A stretch of DNA of 64,000 nucleotides from DATJGR01 sp041739525 (lineage in GTDB: Bacteria > Pseudomonadota > Gammaproteobacteria > Pseudomonadales > Azotimanducaceae): the NCBI GenBank assembly GCA_041739525.1, contig JBGSNQ010000158.1, positions 186,001-250,000 of the forward strand, in the 5' to 3' direction. Below the pieces are notes generated by a model that saw nothing but the letters and a program-made list of their open reading frames with translations, did not search any database and was not told the DNA's origin. Below are positions 22,902 through 32,713 of the stretch, piece after piece; positions within the stretch are counted from its first letter, which is position 1, and every line of letters begins with the position of its first letter. Both the position numbers and the translations under genes were made by a program.

Positions 22902-25900
22902 GTGCCCCTGACAGCGCTCGCCGAAGCCCTCGAACGACGCATCCTGGTCATCGACGGCGCTATGGGCACCATGGTGCAGCGTCATCGCTTGGCGGAGTCG
23001 GACTACCGCGGCAATCGGTTCGTCGGTCATAGCCACTCCCTCGGCGGCAACCACGACCTGCTCACCTTGAGCCGTCCGAAAATCATCGGCGATATCCACC
23101 GCGCCTACCTTGCCGCGGGCGCCGACATCATCGAGACGAATACGTTCAGCTCGACCCGAATTGCCCAGGCGGACTACGGCCTCGAGTCGATCTGCGAAGA
23201 AATGAACCTGGAAGCCGCACGGCTGGCGCGTGCCTGTGCGGACGAATACTCGACCCCCGACCGCCCGCGCTTCGTCGCGGGCGTGCTGGGACCCACCAAC
23301 CGAACGGCCAGTTTGTCGCCTGACGTAAACGACCCGGGCGGCCGCAACATCACCTTCGTCGCGCTGGTCGAGGCATATTCAGAGGCCATGCGCGGCCTGC
23401 TGGCCGGGGGCGTCGACCTCGTCATGGTCGAAACGGTGTTCGATACTCTCAACGCAAAGGCAGCGATCTACGCGATCGAGTCGGAATTCGAACGCGCCGG
23501 TGTGCGTTTGCCGGTGATGGTGTCGGGAACGATCACCGACGCCAGCGGTCGCACCCTGTCGGGGCAAACACCGGAGGCGTTCTGGATCTCCATCGCGCAT
23601 GCACAGCCGCTGATCGCGGGGCTCAACTGCGCACTCGGTGCAGAGCAATTGCGGCCCCACGTCGAAGCCCTCTCGCATTCGGCGAGTTGCTACGTGAGCG
23701 TGCACCCGAATGCGGGACTGCCTAACGAGTTCGGCGGATACGACCAGTCGCCCGCCCACATGGCGCGGCTGATCGGCGAGTTCGCGTCATCGGGGTTAGT
23801 CAATCTCGTCGGCGGGTGCTGCGGCACTACACCAGAGCACATCGAAGCGATCGGCGCGGCCGTTGCGAAAGTGCGCCCTCGCGCACTGCCGAATCTGCCT
23901 CGCAAGCTACGACTCTCCGGACTCGAACCACTGGAGGTGGACGAGTCGTCGCTGTTCGTGAACGTCGGCGAGCGAACCAACGTCACGGGCTCCGCGCGAT
24001 TCAAGAAACTGATTCGCGAAGGGGCGCTGGAGACGGCACTCGATGTCGCAAGAGACCAGGTGGACAACGGCGCGCAGATCATCGACGTCAACATGGACGA
24101 AGGCATGCTCGATGGTGCGGCGCTCATGACGCGCTTTCTCAACCTGGTTGCGACGGAACCCGACATCGCTCGGGTGCCGGTGATGGTCGACTCGAGCAAG
24201 TGGGAAGTCATAGAAGCGGGTCTGCGCTGCGTTCAGGGTAAGGCGGTCGTCAACTCGATCAGCCTGAAAGAAGGCGAGGTGGAATTCATCGATAAAGCGC
24301 GACGCTGTCGGTTGTACGGTGCGGCAGTCGTTGTGATGGCATTCGATGAAAGCGGTCAGGCAGATACACTCAAACGCAAAGTGGATATCTGCAAACGCTC
24401 CTACGACATCCTCACTCAGCAGGTCGGTTTCCCGCCGGAAGACATCATCTTCGACCCGAATATATTCGCGATCGCGACGGGTATAGAGGAACACAACAAC
24501 TACGCGATGGACTTCATCGAGGCCTGCGCGTGGATCAAGCAGAATCTGCCGTATGCCCACAGTTCGGGCGGCGTCAGCAACGTGTCGTTCTCGTTTCGCG
24601 GCAACGACACCGTGCGCGAAGCGATCAACGCAGTGTTTCTGTATCACGCGATTCGCGCCGGACTCTCGATGGGCATCGTCAACGCCGGCCAGCTCGGCAT
24701 CTATGACGAGATCCCAAGGGCATTGCGCGAACGCGTAGAAGACGTCGTGTTGAATCGCAGAGGCGATGCCACCGATCAGTTGCTGGCAATCTCAGGCGAC
24801 TACGCGGCGCGCTCGGACAAGGCCGTCGTCGACGATCCCGAATGGCGTAACGCACCAGTGGAGGAGCGCCTGCGCCATGCGCTCGTCAAGGGCATCAACG
24901 CATTCGTCGTTGCGGACACCGAGGAAGCGCGGCTCGCCGCCAAACGTCCGCTCGACGTAATCGAGGGGCCGCTGATGGCCGCCATGAACGTCGTTGGCGA
25001 TCTGTTCGGCTCCGGCAAGATGTTCCTGCCACAGGTGGTAAAGAGCGCGCGCGTAATGAAGCAATCCGTCGCGCACCTGATTCCATTCATCGAAGCGGAA
25101 AAGAGCGAAGGCGCCAAAGCGAAAGGCAAGATCGTAATGGCGACGGTGAAAGGCGATGTACACGACATCGGCAAGAACATCGTCGGCGTCGTGCTCCAAT
25201 GCAACAACTACGAGGTCATCGATCTTGGCGTGATGGTGCCGTGCGAGCGAATTCTCGAAACCGCACGCGCCGAAAACGCCGACATCATCGGCCTGTCCGG
25301 TCTCATTACGCCATCGCTCGACGAGATGGTGCACGTTGCATCCGAAATGGAACGGCTGGGCTTCGATGTACCGCTGTTGATCGGCGGTGCAACGACGTCT
25401 CGCGCCCACACGGCGGTGAAGATCGAGCCCGCCTATCGACGCGGTGCAACGGTGTACGTCACCGATGCGTCGCGCGGCGTCGGTGTCGCTTCGGCACTGC
25501 TGTCTGATGAACAAAAAACTGCGTTCATAAGCGACGTAAGAACCGAATACGAAACGATACGAGTTCGCTCGAACGCACGTGCAGATAAGACCGTGCTGTT
25601 GCCCTACTCCGCCGCGATCGCCAAAGCACCGGCAATAGACTGGTCGAACTTCCAGAGTGTTGCGCCGCGTTTCCTCGGCACACAGGTACTGGACAATTAT
25701 TCGCTCGAAGAGCTATCGCAGTACATCGACTGGTCGCCGTTCTTCATGACCTGGGAACTCGCCGGTAAATTCCCGAAGATCCTCAACGATCCAATCGTTG
25801 GTGAAGCCGCGCGCGCGCTATACGCCGATGCGCAGGCCATGCTGCGTCGAATCATCGACGAAGGTTGGATCAGTGCGAATGGTGTATTCGGATTCTGGTG

Positions 25901-26564
25901 CGCGCAGCGTTCGGGTAGTGACGACATCGATCTTTTCGACGGCACCGAATCGCATACCCCCATTGCAACATTGCACCAACTGCGCCAACAGTCGAAGAAG
26001 GGCGCTGAAGGTCCGCATTTCTCCCTCGCCGACTTCGTCGCCCCGGCGCCGCACATCGACTATGTCGGCGCCTTTGCCGTCAACGCGGGAACCGGCATCG
26101 AAGCCCGGGTGGCGAAATTCGAAGCCGCTAACGACGACTACAACGCGATCATGCTGAAGGCGCTCGCAGATAGGCTGGCGGAAGCATTCGCGGAACGCTT
26201 GCACGAGCGCGTTCGCAAGGAGTTCTGGGGGTACAGCCGCGACGAGACGCTGACTGCAGATGAGCTGATTGCTGAGAGCTATAGGGGCATTCGACCGGCG
26301 CCGGGCTACCCGGCGTGCCCTGACCACACCGAGAAGGCAACGTTGTTTGCCTTACTCGAACCGGCGCGCGCAAGCATGACGTTAACCGAACACTTCGCGA
26401 TGCTGCCCGCGGCTGCCGTCGCCGGCTGGTATTTTTCGCACCCCGACGCCCGCTACTTCGGCGTAGGCAAGATCGGCCGCGATCAGGTCGAAGACTACGC
26501 GCGTCGAAAAGGTGTGCCGATCGAGGAAGTGGAACGCTGGCTCAGACCCAACTTAGCGTACTGA
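22902..26564 (+). CDS. metH: Cobalamin-dependent methionine synthase
   Basis: Transfers the methyl group of 5-methyltetrahydrofolate to homocysteine through cobalamin. The 1,220-residue length matches E. coli MetH (1,227). Domains in order: homocysteine-binding with zinc cysteines in GLNCALG and GGCCGTTPEH; folate-binding with NVGERTNVTGS; cobalamin-binding with the base-off motif in KGDVHDIGKNIVG; and the reactivation domain with RPAPGYPACPDHTEK. GTG 22902 has GGGAG eight bases upstream; the frame is open far upstream only because it runs antisense to nfuA. I see no cobalamin or SAH riboswitch in the 183 bases before it. Confidence 0.96.
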   Translation: MPLTALAEALERRILVIDGAMGTMVQRHRLAESDYRGNRFVGHSHSLGGNHDLLTLSRPKIIGDIHRAYLAAGADIIETNTFSSTRIAQADYGLESICEEMNLEAARLARACADEYSTPDRPRFVAGVLGPTNRTASLSPDVNDPGGRNITFVALVEAYSEAMRGLLAGGVDLVMVETVFDTLNAKAAIYAIESEFERAGVRLPVMVSGTITDASGRTLSGQTPEAFWISIAHAQPLIAGLNCALGAEQLRPHVEALSHSASCYVSVHPNAGLPNEFGGYDQSPAHMARLIGEFASSGLVNLVGGCCGTTPEHIEAIGAAVAKVRPRALPNLPRKLRLSGLEPLEVDESSLFVNVGERTNVTGSARFKKLIREGALETALDVARDQVDNGAQIIDVNMDEGMLDGAALMTRFLNLVATEPDIARVPVMVDSSKWEVIEAGLRCVQGKAVVNSISLKEGEVEFIDKARRCRLYGAAVVVMAFDESGQADTLKRKVDICKRSYDILTQQVGFPPEDIIFDPNIFAIATGIEEHNNYAMDFIEACAWIKQNLPYAHSSGGVSNVSFSFRGNDTVREAINAVFLYHAIRAGLSMGIVNAGQLGIYDEIPRALRERVEDVVLNRRGDATDQLLAISGDYAARSDKAVVDDPEWRNAPVEERLRHALVKGINAFVVADTEEARLAAKRPLDVIEGPLMAAMNVVGDLFGSGKMFLPQVVKSARVMKQSVAHLIPFIEAEKSEGAKAKGKIVMATVKGDVHDIGKNIVGVVLQCNNYEVIDLGVMVPCERILETARAENADIIGLSGLITPSLDEMVHVASEMERLGFDVPLLIGGATTSRAHTAVKIEPAYRRGATVYVTDASRGVGVASALLSDEQKTAFISDVRTEYETIRVRSNARADKTVLLPYSAAIAKAPAIDWSNFQSVAPRFLGTQVLDNYSLEELSQYIDWSPFFMTWELAGKFPKILNDPIVGEAARALYADAQAMLRRIIDEGWISANGVFGFWCAQRSGSDDIDLFDGTESHTPIATLHQLRQQSKKGAEGPHFSLADFVAPAPHIDYVGAFAVNAGTGIEARVAKFEAANDDYNAIMLKALADRLAEAFAERLHERVRKEFWGYSRDETLTADELIAESYRGIRPAPGYPACPDHTEKATLFALLEPARASMTLTEHFAMLPAAAVAGWYFSHPDARYFGVGKIGRDQVEDYARRKGVPIEEVERWLRPNLAY

Positions 26565-26575
26565 GCGACGCGGGA

Positions 26576-26779
26576 TCAGACCGGCGTGGAAATGAAGTGT
26601 ATGGCCGCCAGAACGAGCGAAACGAAGATCGTGAACACCGCCACGACATCGGCTTTTTCATCGCTCCAGTGCTTGGATTCGGGATTGGACACGGCGGCCT
26701 CGCGGTACTGATAGATAAAACGGGCGCGAGTGTAGACCAGCCTCCACGACGACGCAATCCGTTCTATTGATAGAGACAA
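26576..26779 (-). CDS. Hypothetical small membrane protein
   Basis: A 67-residue frame whose product has a basic N-terminal half (IERIASSWRLVYTRARFIYQY) and a C-terminal hydrophobic helix (VVAVFTIFVSLVLAAIHF). The start would be TTG at 26779; no ATG is available and no strong ribosome site is seen. It lies in the gap between metH and cysI on the opposite strand and is the most protein-like of the overlapping frames there. No family recognised; it could be spurious. Confidence 0.4.
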   Translation of the reverse strand: MSLSIERIASSWRLVYTRARFIYQYREAAVSNPESKHWSDEKADVVAVFTIFVSLVLAAIHFISTPV

Positions 26780-26847
26780 TGGTTAGTTCTTTCGATTCAG
26801 CCGTCTTGGTAACGTTCGCGGCCATCCGTAATCCGATCCCCTGATCC

Positions 26848-28503
26848 ATGTATCGATACGACGAATTCGACCAGCACTTTGTCGACGAGAGAGTTGCACA
26901 GTTTCGGTACCAGACGCAGCGCTACATCGACGGCACGCTGTCCCATGCGGATTTCCTGCACCTGCGCCTGCGCAACGGTCTGTACATCCAGCGCCTGGCG
27001 CCGATGCTCCGGATTGCCGTTCCGTACGGCACGCTGGCATCGCGACAGCTGCGAATGCTTGCGCACATCGCCCGCTACTACGACAGGGGCTACGGACACC
27101 TCAGCACCCGCCAGAACATGCAGTTCAACTGGCCGGACCTCGCCGAAGTACCCGACATTCTTGCCGACCTCGCCACGGTGCAGATGCACGCAATCCAGAC
27201 CAGTGGCAACTGCATTCGCAACGTAACTGCCGATCAGTTCGCCGGCGTATCGGCCGACGAAGTAGTCGATGGAAGGCCGTACTGTGAACTGATTCGGCAA
27301 TGGTCTACCGCTCATCCGGAATTCGACTGGTTGCCGCGCAAGTTCAAGATCGCGATCAATGGCTCGGCAAGCGACCGTGCCGCGATTGACATTCACGACA
27401 TCGGGCTCGAAGCACGCCGCGACGCCAGCGGCCAGGTCGTGTTCGACGTGAAAGTCGGCGGCGGACTGGGACGCACACCGATACTCGGCAGTCTGATTCG
27501 CGAGTCCTTGCCCGACGTACATCTGTTGACGTATCTCGAGAGCATCCTGCGCGTCTACAACCGTTACGGCCGACGCGACAACAAGCACAAAGCCCGCATC
27601 AAGATTCTCGTTCGGGCAATGTCCCCCGAGGTGTTCCGTCAGCACGTCGAAGCGGAATGGGTGCACTCGAAGGACGGCCCGACGACGCTGACGCGAGAAG
27701 AAATCGATCGCACCATTGCCGCCTTCGCCCCGCCACCGTATGAGCAACTCGAAAGCGACGCTTCGCTAGCCGCGGCGCGCCTCGCCGATCCCGAGTTCAG
27801 TCGTTGGGTGCATACGAACGTAGCGCCGCATAAACGCGCCGGATACGCGATCGTGACGCTGTCGACAAAAGTCACCGGCGTGCCGCCAGGCGACGTTACC
27901 GATGTGCAGATGGACGCTGTCGCCGACTGGGCAGATCGATTCGGCTTTGGCGAGATTCGCATCAGCCACGAACAGAACTTCGTTCTGCCAGACGTTCGGG
28001 AGCGTGACTTGATAACGCTGTGGCAACTGGCGCGCAGTCACCGGCTCGCGTCGGCGAATCTGGCGAAGTTGACCGACATCATCTGCTGCCCGGGCGGCGA
28101 CTATTGTTCACTCGCGAACGCCAAGTCGCTTCCGATTGCAGAGGCTATTCAGCAACGCTTCGATGATGCGGACTATCTGTACGATCTCGGCGACATCAGC
28201 CTGAATATTTCCGGATGCATGAATGCATGTGGCCACCATCACGTTGGCCACATCGGCATTCTCGGCGTCGATAAGAAGGGCGAAGAGTGGTATCAGATTT
28301 CGCTCGGCGGCAGCGCCGGACGAGACTCCTCGCTCGCCGAGATCATCGGCCCATCCTTTGCACGCGGCTCGGTACCCGACGTCATCGAGCAGATCCTCGA
28401 GGTGTATGTTGCCAAACGGGAAAGCGACGAACGTTTTCTCGATTGCTATCGTCGTATCGGAATCGAGCCTTTCAAGGAGCGCGTCTATTCCAACGCTCAT
28501 TAA
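26848..28503 (+). CDS. cysI: Sulfite reductase, siroheme/[4Fe-4S] subunit (CysI type)
   Basis: Reduces sulfite to sulfide, using the sulfite made by the CysH reductase encoded in this window. The 551-residue protein has two ferredoxin-like and siroheme-binding halves: YGHLSTRQNMQFNW and NCIRNVTADQFAG in the first, and the cluster cysteines in CCPGGDYCSLANAKS and NISGCMNACGHHHVG in the second. A nitrite reductase is possible from fold alone, but the overlapping DUF934 gene and the cysH locus nearby favour sulfite. The electron donor is not encoded next to it, as no cysJ is seen. ATG 26848 fits the family start MYRYDEFD. Confidence 0.88.
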   Translation: MYRYDEFDQHFVDERVAQFRYQTQRYIDGTLSHADFLHLRLRNGLYIQRLAPMLRIAVPYGTLASRQLRMLAHIARYYDRGYGHLSTRQNMQFNWPDLAEVPDILADLATVQMHAIQTSGNCIRNVTADQFAGVSADEVVDGRPYCELIRQWSTAHPEFDWLPRKFKIAINGSASDRAAIDIHDIGLEARRDASGQVVFDVKVGGGLGRTPILGSLIRESLPDVHLLTYLESILRVYNRYGRRDNKHKARIKILVRAMSPEVFRQHVEAEWVHSKDGPTTLTREEIDRTIAAFAPPPYEQLESDASLAAARLADPEFSRWVHTNVAPHKRAGYAIVTLSTKVTGVPPGDVTDVQMDAVADWADRFGFGEIRISHEQNFVLPDVRERDLITLWQLARSHRLASANLAKLTDIICCPGGDYCSLANAKSLPIAEAIQQRFDDADYLYDLGDISLNISGCMNACGHHHVGHIGILGVDKKGEEWYQISLGGSAGRDSSLAEIIGPSFARGSVPDVIEQILEVYVAKRESDERFLDCYRRIGIEPFKERVYSNAH

Positions 28504-29002
28504 AGACGGCCGTGTGGTCACAGACGATTGGGTTCTGCGCGAGGAGATCGCGGAGGATACTGTTGCACCGCATACGATCGTTCCCGCCGCCTACGCGCTG
28601 GCGCACGCGGACACGCTGTTCAACCAGGCACGCGTCATCGGCATCTGGCTGCCCGGCGACGGCGAACCCGACAAGATCGAGTCGCTGTTGACGAAGGCGC
28701 CGTTGATCGCGATCAGATTCGCCGCTATGAACGACGGCCGCGGTTTGTCGTTAGCGGTACTGCTTCGCACCCGATTCGGATACACCGGCGAACTGCGCGC
28801 GATCGGCGAAGTTCACGAAGACGTGCTCCAGTACATGCGCCGCTGCGGCATCGACTCGTATCAGCTCCCCGATGGCCACGATCCCGCAGCCGCCCTGGCT
28901 GCAATGCGGACGCTCACGGACTTCTATCAAGGCTCGGTAATCGATCCACGCCCCGCATTCAGACGCGTCGCGCGCGGTCGAAAGTACGTGCGCCCGGTGT
29001 AG
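28487..29002 (+). CDS. DUF934 protein, sulfite-reductase companion, probable AUU start
   Basis: A 171-residue DUF934-family protein, usually encoded beside the proteobacterial sulfite reductase and thought to assist it. Recognisable parts are LIKDGRVVTDDW at the start and FAAMNDGRGLSLAVLLRTRFGYTGELRAIGEV in the middle. The conserved N-terminus leaves no ATG, GTG or TTG in place; the best start is ATT at 28487, with a perfect AAGGAG seven bases upstream. A later GTG at 28514 would cut conserved residues. It overlaps the cysI 3' end by 17 bases, so translation is coupled. Confidence 0.82.
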   Translation: MPTLIKDGRVVTDDWVLREEIAEDTVAPHTIVPAAYALAHADTLFNQARVIGIWLPGDGEPDKIESLLTKAPLIAIRFAAMNDGRGLSLAVLLRTRFGYTGELRAIGEVHEDVLQYMRRCGIDSYQLPDGHDPAAALAAMRTLTDFYQGSVIDPRPAFRRVARGRKYVRPV

Positions 29003-29054
29003 CACACCTGGCCAGCTGTCATAATCGATCGCATCTCTGTGCGACTGGCTACCG

Positions 29055-30224
29055 ATGCACGTCGGGATCGTCGAATCGTTCTTCCTGATCTTCGTCGGTG
29101 CGGCTGTGCTTGCAGCCGTAGCCCTGTATACGCGTCAACCTTTGCTCGTGGCTTACATTGTGGTCGGCGGCATCGCAGGCCCGCATGGCCTCGGCTGGGT
29201 GAACGACGCGTCGATGGTGTCCGAGATCTCGGAGTTCGGAATCATCTTCCTGCTGTTTCTCGTCGGCCTCGATTTGCAGCCATCGAAGCTGCGAAACATG
29301 GTGGGCTCTGCCGTCGTCACGGCCGTGGTCAGCTCGCTGATCTTCTTCGTGGCGACCGTCGGCGTCATGCGCGCATTCGGATTCTCCTGGATCGACGCCA
29401 CGGTGGCGGGCACCGCATGCATGTTCTCGAGCACCATCGTCGGGCTGAAGCTGCTGCCGACCACCGTGCTGCACCACCGACATATCGGAGAGTTGGTAGT
29501 CAGCTTATTGCTGATTCAGGACCTCATCGCGATTCTCGCACTGATCATTTTGTCCGGTCGTGGCACGTCGGTCGCGGATGCTTTTGATAGTGTCATTGAA
29601 GTATTCGTTGCGCTGCCGTCACTGGTAATCGTCGCGTTCGTGCTCGTGCGGTTCCTGGTGCTGCCGCTCATGCACAAGTTCGACGCATTCCATGAGTTCA
29701 TCTTTCTGGCGGCAATAGGCTGGTGCCTGGCCGTTGCGAGCGGTGCGAAGGCAATCGGTCTATCGCTCGAGATCGGCGCGTTCGTAGCAGGCGTTTCGAT
29801 GGCAACGAGCCCGATCGCGCAGTACATCGCCGAGAGCCTCAGGCCACTGCGCGACTTTTTCCTGGTGATGTTCTTCTTTTCGGTTGGCGCTGCAGTTCAC
29901 TTCGACCTTCTCGTGCAAGTCGCGGTGCCTACGCTCGTGCTTGCCGTGCTGCTCATCGGCCTGAAACCGGTCGTGTTTCGCTGGCTGATCACACTTCAAG
30001 GGGACTCCACGAAGGTTGCGTGGGAGGCTGGAGTCCGTCTCGGTCAAACGAGCGAGTTTTCGCTTCTGGTGGCGTACCTGGCTACGAGTCTCGCCTTGAT
30101 GAGCGAGGCAGCATCGCACGTCGTGCAGGGCGCTACCGTGCTGACGTTCATCATCTCGACGTATATCGTGATCTTCCGATACCCAAGCCCGATCGCCGTA
30201 TCTGACCGCTTGCGTCGAAGCTAA
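29055..30224 (+). CDS. Cation:proton antiporter (CPA2 / KefB-like membrane domain)
   Basis: A 389-residue inner-membrane protein with about 12 hydrophobic segments and the Na+/H+ exchanger (CPA2) fold. Typical family patterns are GGIAGPHGLG near residue 40, EFGIIFLLFLVGLDL near 60, the LLIQDLIAI helix and LEIGAFVAGVSMATS. There is no C-terminal TrkA-N nucleotide-binding domain, so it is not a full KefB or KefC. Ion specificity (K+ or Na+) cannot be decided. It stands alone, downstream of the sulfite reductase pair and convergent with acuI. Confidence 0.85.
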   Translation: MHVGIVESFFLIFVGAAVLAAVALYTRQPLLVAYIVVGGIAGPHGLGWVNDASMVSEISEFGIIFLLFLVGLDLQPSKLRNMVGSAVVTAVVSSLIFFVATVGVMRAFGFSWIDATVAGTACMFSSTIVGLKLLPTTVLHHRHIGELVVSLLLIQDLIAILALIILSGRGTSVADAFDSVIEVFVALPSLVIVAFVLVRFLVLPLMHKFDAFHEFIFLAAIGWCLAVASGAKAIGLSLEIGAFVAGVSMATSPIAQYIAESLRPLRDFFLVMFFFSVGAAVHFDLLVQVAVPTLVLAVLLIGLKPVVFRWLITLQGDSTKVAWEAGVRLGQTSEFSLLVAYLATSLALMSEAASHVVQGATVLTFIISTYIVIFRYPSPIAVSDRLRRS

Positions 30225-30240
30225 CTGCCAACGGTTTCGC

Positions 30241-31236
30241 TCAGGCGCGAAGGTCCAGCACGCCCCGACCCACCATTTCCCCCGCGAGTATTCGGTCGAT
30301 CCCAGATGAGATGGTCTGCAGCGTGAAGGCCACCTTCACCCCGGCAAGTCCGTCCAAGCGCCACGCGTCAGCCAGCTTGTTCCAGATCCGTGCCTTTTCC
30401 GCGAGCGGAAGCTGCACTGAATCGATGCCGAGAAGGTTCACGTGACGCAGAATGAACGGCAACACCGACGCCGCGAACTGCGGGGATGCAACGAGCCCGC
30501 ACGCGGCGAGGCTGCATCCGTACTTGAGCGACTTCACTGCGTTGAACAGAATGTCGCCACCAACGGTATCGACCACACCGCCCCAGCGTTCCTTCAACAT
30601 CGGGCGATTGGTGCCCTCGAGCAGTGCTTCGCGTCCGAGCACTTCCTTGGCCCCGAGCCCCTTTAGGAAGTCGTGTTGCGATACCTTTCCAGTGACGGCC
30701 GAGACCTCGTAGCCGAGTCGCACAAGTAACATCACCGCAACCGAACCCACGCCGCCGGTGGCGCCGGTCACCAATACCGGTCCGCTGCCCGGTCGCATAC
30801 CCGCTGCTTCGAGTTTGTCGACCGCGAGCGCCGCGGTGAACCCTGCCGTGCCGAGAATCATGCTGTCCTCGAGCCCCAATCTCGCTGGCCTCGGCACCAC
30901 CCAACCTGCCGGCACGCGGATTCGCTGGCCGAAGCCGCCGGGCGTGTTCATACCGAGATCGAAACCGATGACGATGACCTCATCGCCCTTCTTGAACTGT
31001 GCAGATGCACTTTCGAGGACCGTCCCGGCCGCGTCGATGCCCGGCGTGTGGGGAAAGTTGCGCGTTACGCCGGGATTGCCCGTCGCCGATAAAGCGTCCT
31101 TGTAATTGAGCGACGAGTAACGCACGTCCACCAGTACGTCACCGGCTGGAAGCGCATCGGTCGAGCGTTCCATTACACGTCGCGTGAATTTCTCGTCGGC
31201 CGACTTCTCAACTACCAGCGCCTGGAACTTCGACAT
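30241..31236 (-). CDS. acuI: Acrylyl-CoA reductase / YhdH-family quinone oxidoreductase
   Basis: A zinc-free medium-chain dehydrogenase of the YhdH/AcuI family, reducing acrylyl-CoA to propionyl-CoA with NADPH. The 331-residue product begins MSKFQALVVEK, with SSLNYKDALSATG, FPHTPGIDAAGTV and the nucleotide-binding loop VTGATGGVGSVAVMLL. ATG 31236 is preceded by AAGGGGA; the frame continues upstream without family similarity. Propionyl-CoA from this reaction would feed the methylcitrate enzymes at the left of the window, which is a plausible but inferred link. Confidence 0.88.
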   Translation of the reverse strand: MSKFQALVVEKSADEKFTRRVMERSTDALPAGDVLVDVRYSSLNYKDALSATGNPGVTRNFPHTPGIDAAGTVLESASAQFKKGDEVIVIGFDLGMNTPGGFGQRIRVPAGWVVPRPARLGLEDSMILGTAGFTAALAVDKLEAAGMRPGSGPVLVTGATGGVGSVAVMLLVRLGYEVSAVTGKVSQHDFLKGLGAKEVLGREALLEGTNRPMLKERWGGVVDTVGGDILFNAVKSLKYGCSLAACGLVASPQFAASVLPFILRHVNLLGIDSVQLPLAEKARIWNKLADAWRLDGLAGVKVAFTLQTISSGIDRILAGEMVGRGVLDLRA

Positions 31237-31258
31237 ATTTGTTTCCCCTTCTTTTCGC

Positions 31259-32266
31259 TCAGATCCAACCGAAACGCGCGAGAGTACTGCGTGCGGCATC
31301 GGCAAATTGTGCCAGCAGCCGTTCGATAGGCTTCCTGTGCTCCACCCAGCGCACTTCGTATACATCGGCGTCGTTGCACGCGTTGGTGAGGTACGCATCG
31401 CTCGTCGACAGTTCGTCGATCAAGCGATGCTCGAGTGCGCGCCGACCGTACCACGCCTCGCCGGTCGCGATCTCTTCCAACGACACCTGCGGCCTGTTGG
31501 CTTGAACGAACTCCTGAAATAGCGCGTGCACGTCTTCGAGTTCTTCCACGAACTTGGCGCGACCCTGCTCCGTGTTCTCGCCGAATATCGTCAACGTCCT
31601 CTTGTATTTGCCGGCGGTAAGCACTTCGACATCAACGTCATGCTTCTTCAGCAAGCGATGCACGTTCGGAACCTGTGCGACCACGCCGATCGAGCCGACC
31701 AGCGCAAACGGAGCAGCGATAATGTGGTCGGACACTGAGGCCATCAGATAGCCGCCGCTGGCGGCCACCTTGTCGACCGCTGTTACAAGTCGGATTTTGT
31801 TCTGCCGCACGCGCTCCAACTGGGAGGCAGCGAGCCCATAGCCGTGCACCATGCCACCGGGGCTCTCGATCCTCACCAGTACTTCGTCCTGCTCTCGAGC
31901 AGCCGTGAGAACGGCGGTAATCTCCTGGCGAAGCTGGTCCACTTTCGATGCGTGTAGATCGCCGTCGAAGTCGAGCACGTACACGCGGCGTCGGTGGTCG
32001 TGCTCCTTACTCTTTGACGCCTTTTTGTGCGCACGATCCTCCTGCTTGATCGACTTCTTGAACGCCGGTAGCGCGAGATATGCCTGGCGCAGCGTTCGAT
32101 TCATGTCGTCGAGCCGGTCGTTGAAGTTGCGAACTTCGAGATGTCCGCCCTCGCTCGAACCACGGCGCGCGCTAATTGACGTTGCAAGTACGATCACCGC
32201 GCCGATCGCAATGACGACGGTTGCCGCCTTCGCGAGAAATTCGAGGTAGTCGTAGAGATGCTCCAT
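31259..32266 (-). CDS. sohB: SohB-type membrane serine protease (S49 family)
   Basis: A signal-peptide-peptidase-like protease. From ATG 32266 it has 335 residues: an N-terminal membrane helix (LAKAATVVIAIGAVIVLA), a charged linker rich in Lys, then the S49 protease domain. Visible motifs are IESPGGMVHGYG, the Ser-containing ASGGYLMAS (nucleophile) and FALVGSIGVVAQ, followed by GKYKRTLTIFGENTE. It starts like E. coli SohB. An alternative ATG at 32278 adds four residues. It lies 22 bases downstream of acuI's start and is divergent from the SCP2-like gene. Confidence 0.9.
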   Translation of the reverse strand: MEHLYDYLEFLAKAATVVIAIGAVIVLATSISARRGSSEGGHLEVRNFNDRLDDMNRTLRQAYLALPAFKKSIKQEDRAHKKASKSKEHDHRRRVYVLDFDGDLHASKVDQLRQEITAVLTAAREQDEVLVRIESPGGMVHGYGLAASQLERVRQNKIRLVTAVDKVAASGGYLMASVSDHIIAAPFALVGSIGVVAQVPNVHRLLKKHDVDVEVLTAGKYKRTLTIFGENTEQGRAKFVEELEDVHALFQEFVQANRPQVSLEEIATGEAWYGRRALEHRLIDELSTSDAYLTNACNDADVYEVRWVEHRKPIERLLAQFADAARSTLARFGWI

Positions 32267-32374
32267 CGTGCCAGCCATACCGGGGGAAGGCGCGTACTCT
32301 ACTTCGTTGGCGCGCCGAGCGTCCATGGCGGAGCGGCTTGACGCTGATTGCGGTGCCGTGCCTCAATCGCCTCG

Positions 32375-32713
32375 ATGACGCTTCAAATTCTCGCTCGTGA
32401 ACTGAGTACGCGGTTTCGTCCGGAGGCCGCCGTCGGTGTCGATATGGTCGTGCGCCTCAACGTATCCGATCAGCAGCACCTCGTCTTGAAAATCGCGGAC
32501 TGTACGCTGACGGTGGTGGACGAACGCACGATACCCGACGTCACGTTTCAATTTCCCGATTTACCATCGACCTTCGCGATCATTCGCGGTCAAGCGAATG
32601 CTATCGAGGAATTCATGCACGACCGCTTTCGATCGGACGGCTATCTGATGATGGCATTTCGATTGATGGAACTGTTCGGCAGCCGAAGCTTGCCTCCTAC
32701 GCCGAACGATTAG
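32375..32713 (+). CDS. SCP2 sterol-binding-like domain protein
   Basis: A 112-residue protein matching the pattern of small SCP2-type lipid-binding domains: LVLKIADCTLTVVDERTIPDVTF, then a PDLPSTFAIIRGQANAIEEF strand-helix and DGYLMMAFRLMELF at the end. ATG 32375 fits a short N-terminus. These proteins are thought to bind hydrophobic ligands; the bacterial role is not settled. The 3' end overlaps the convergent nudC gene by 17 bases. Confidence 0.7.
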   Translation: MTLQILARELSTRFRPEAAVGVDMVVRLNVSDQQHLVLKIADCTLTVVDERTIPDVTFQFPDLPSTFAIIRGQANAIEEFMHDRFRSDGYLMMAFRLMELFGSRSLPPTPND

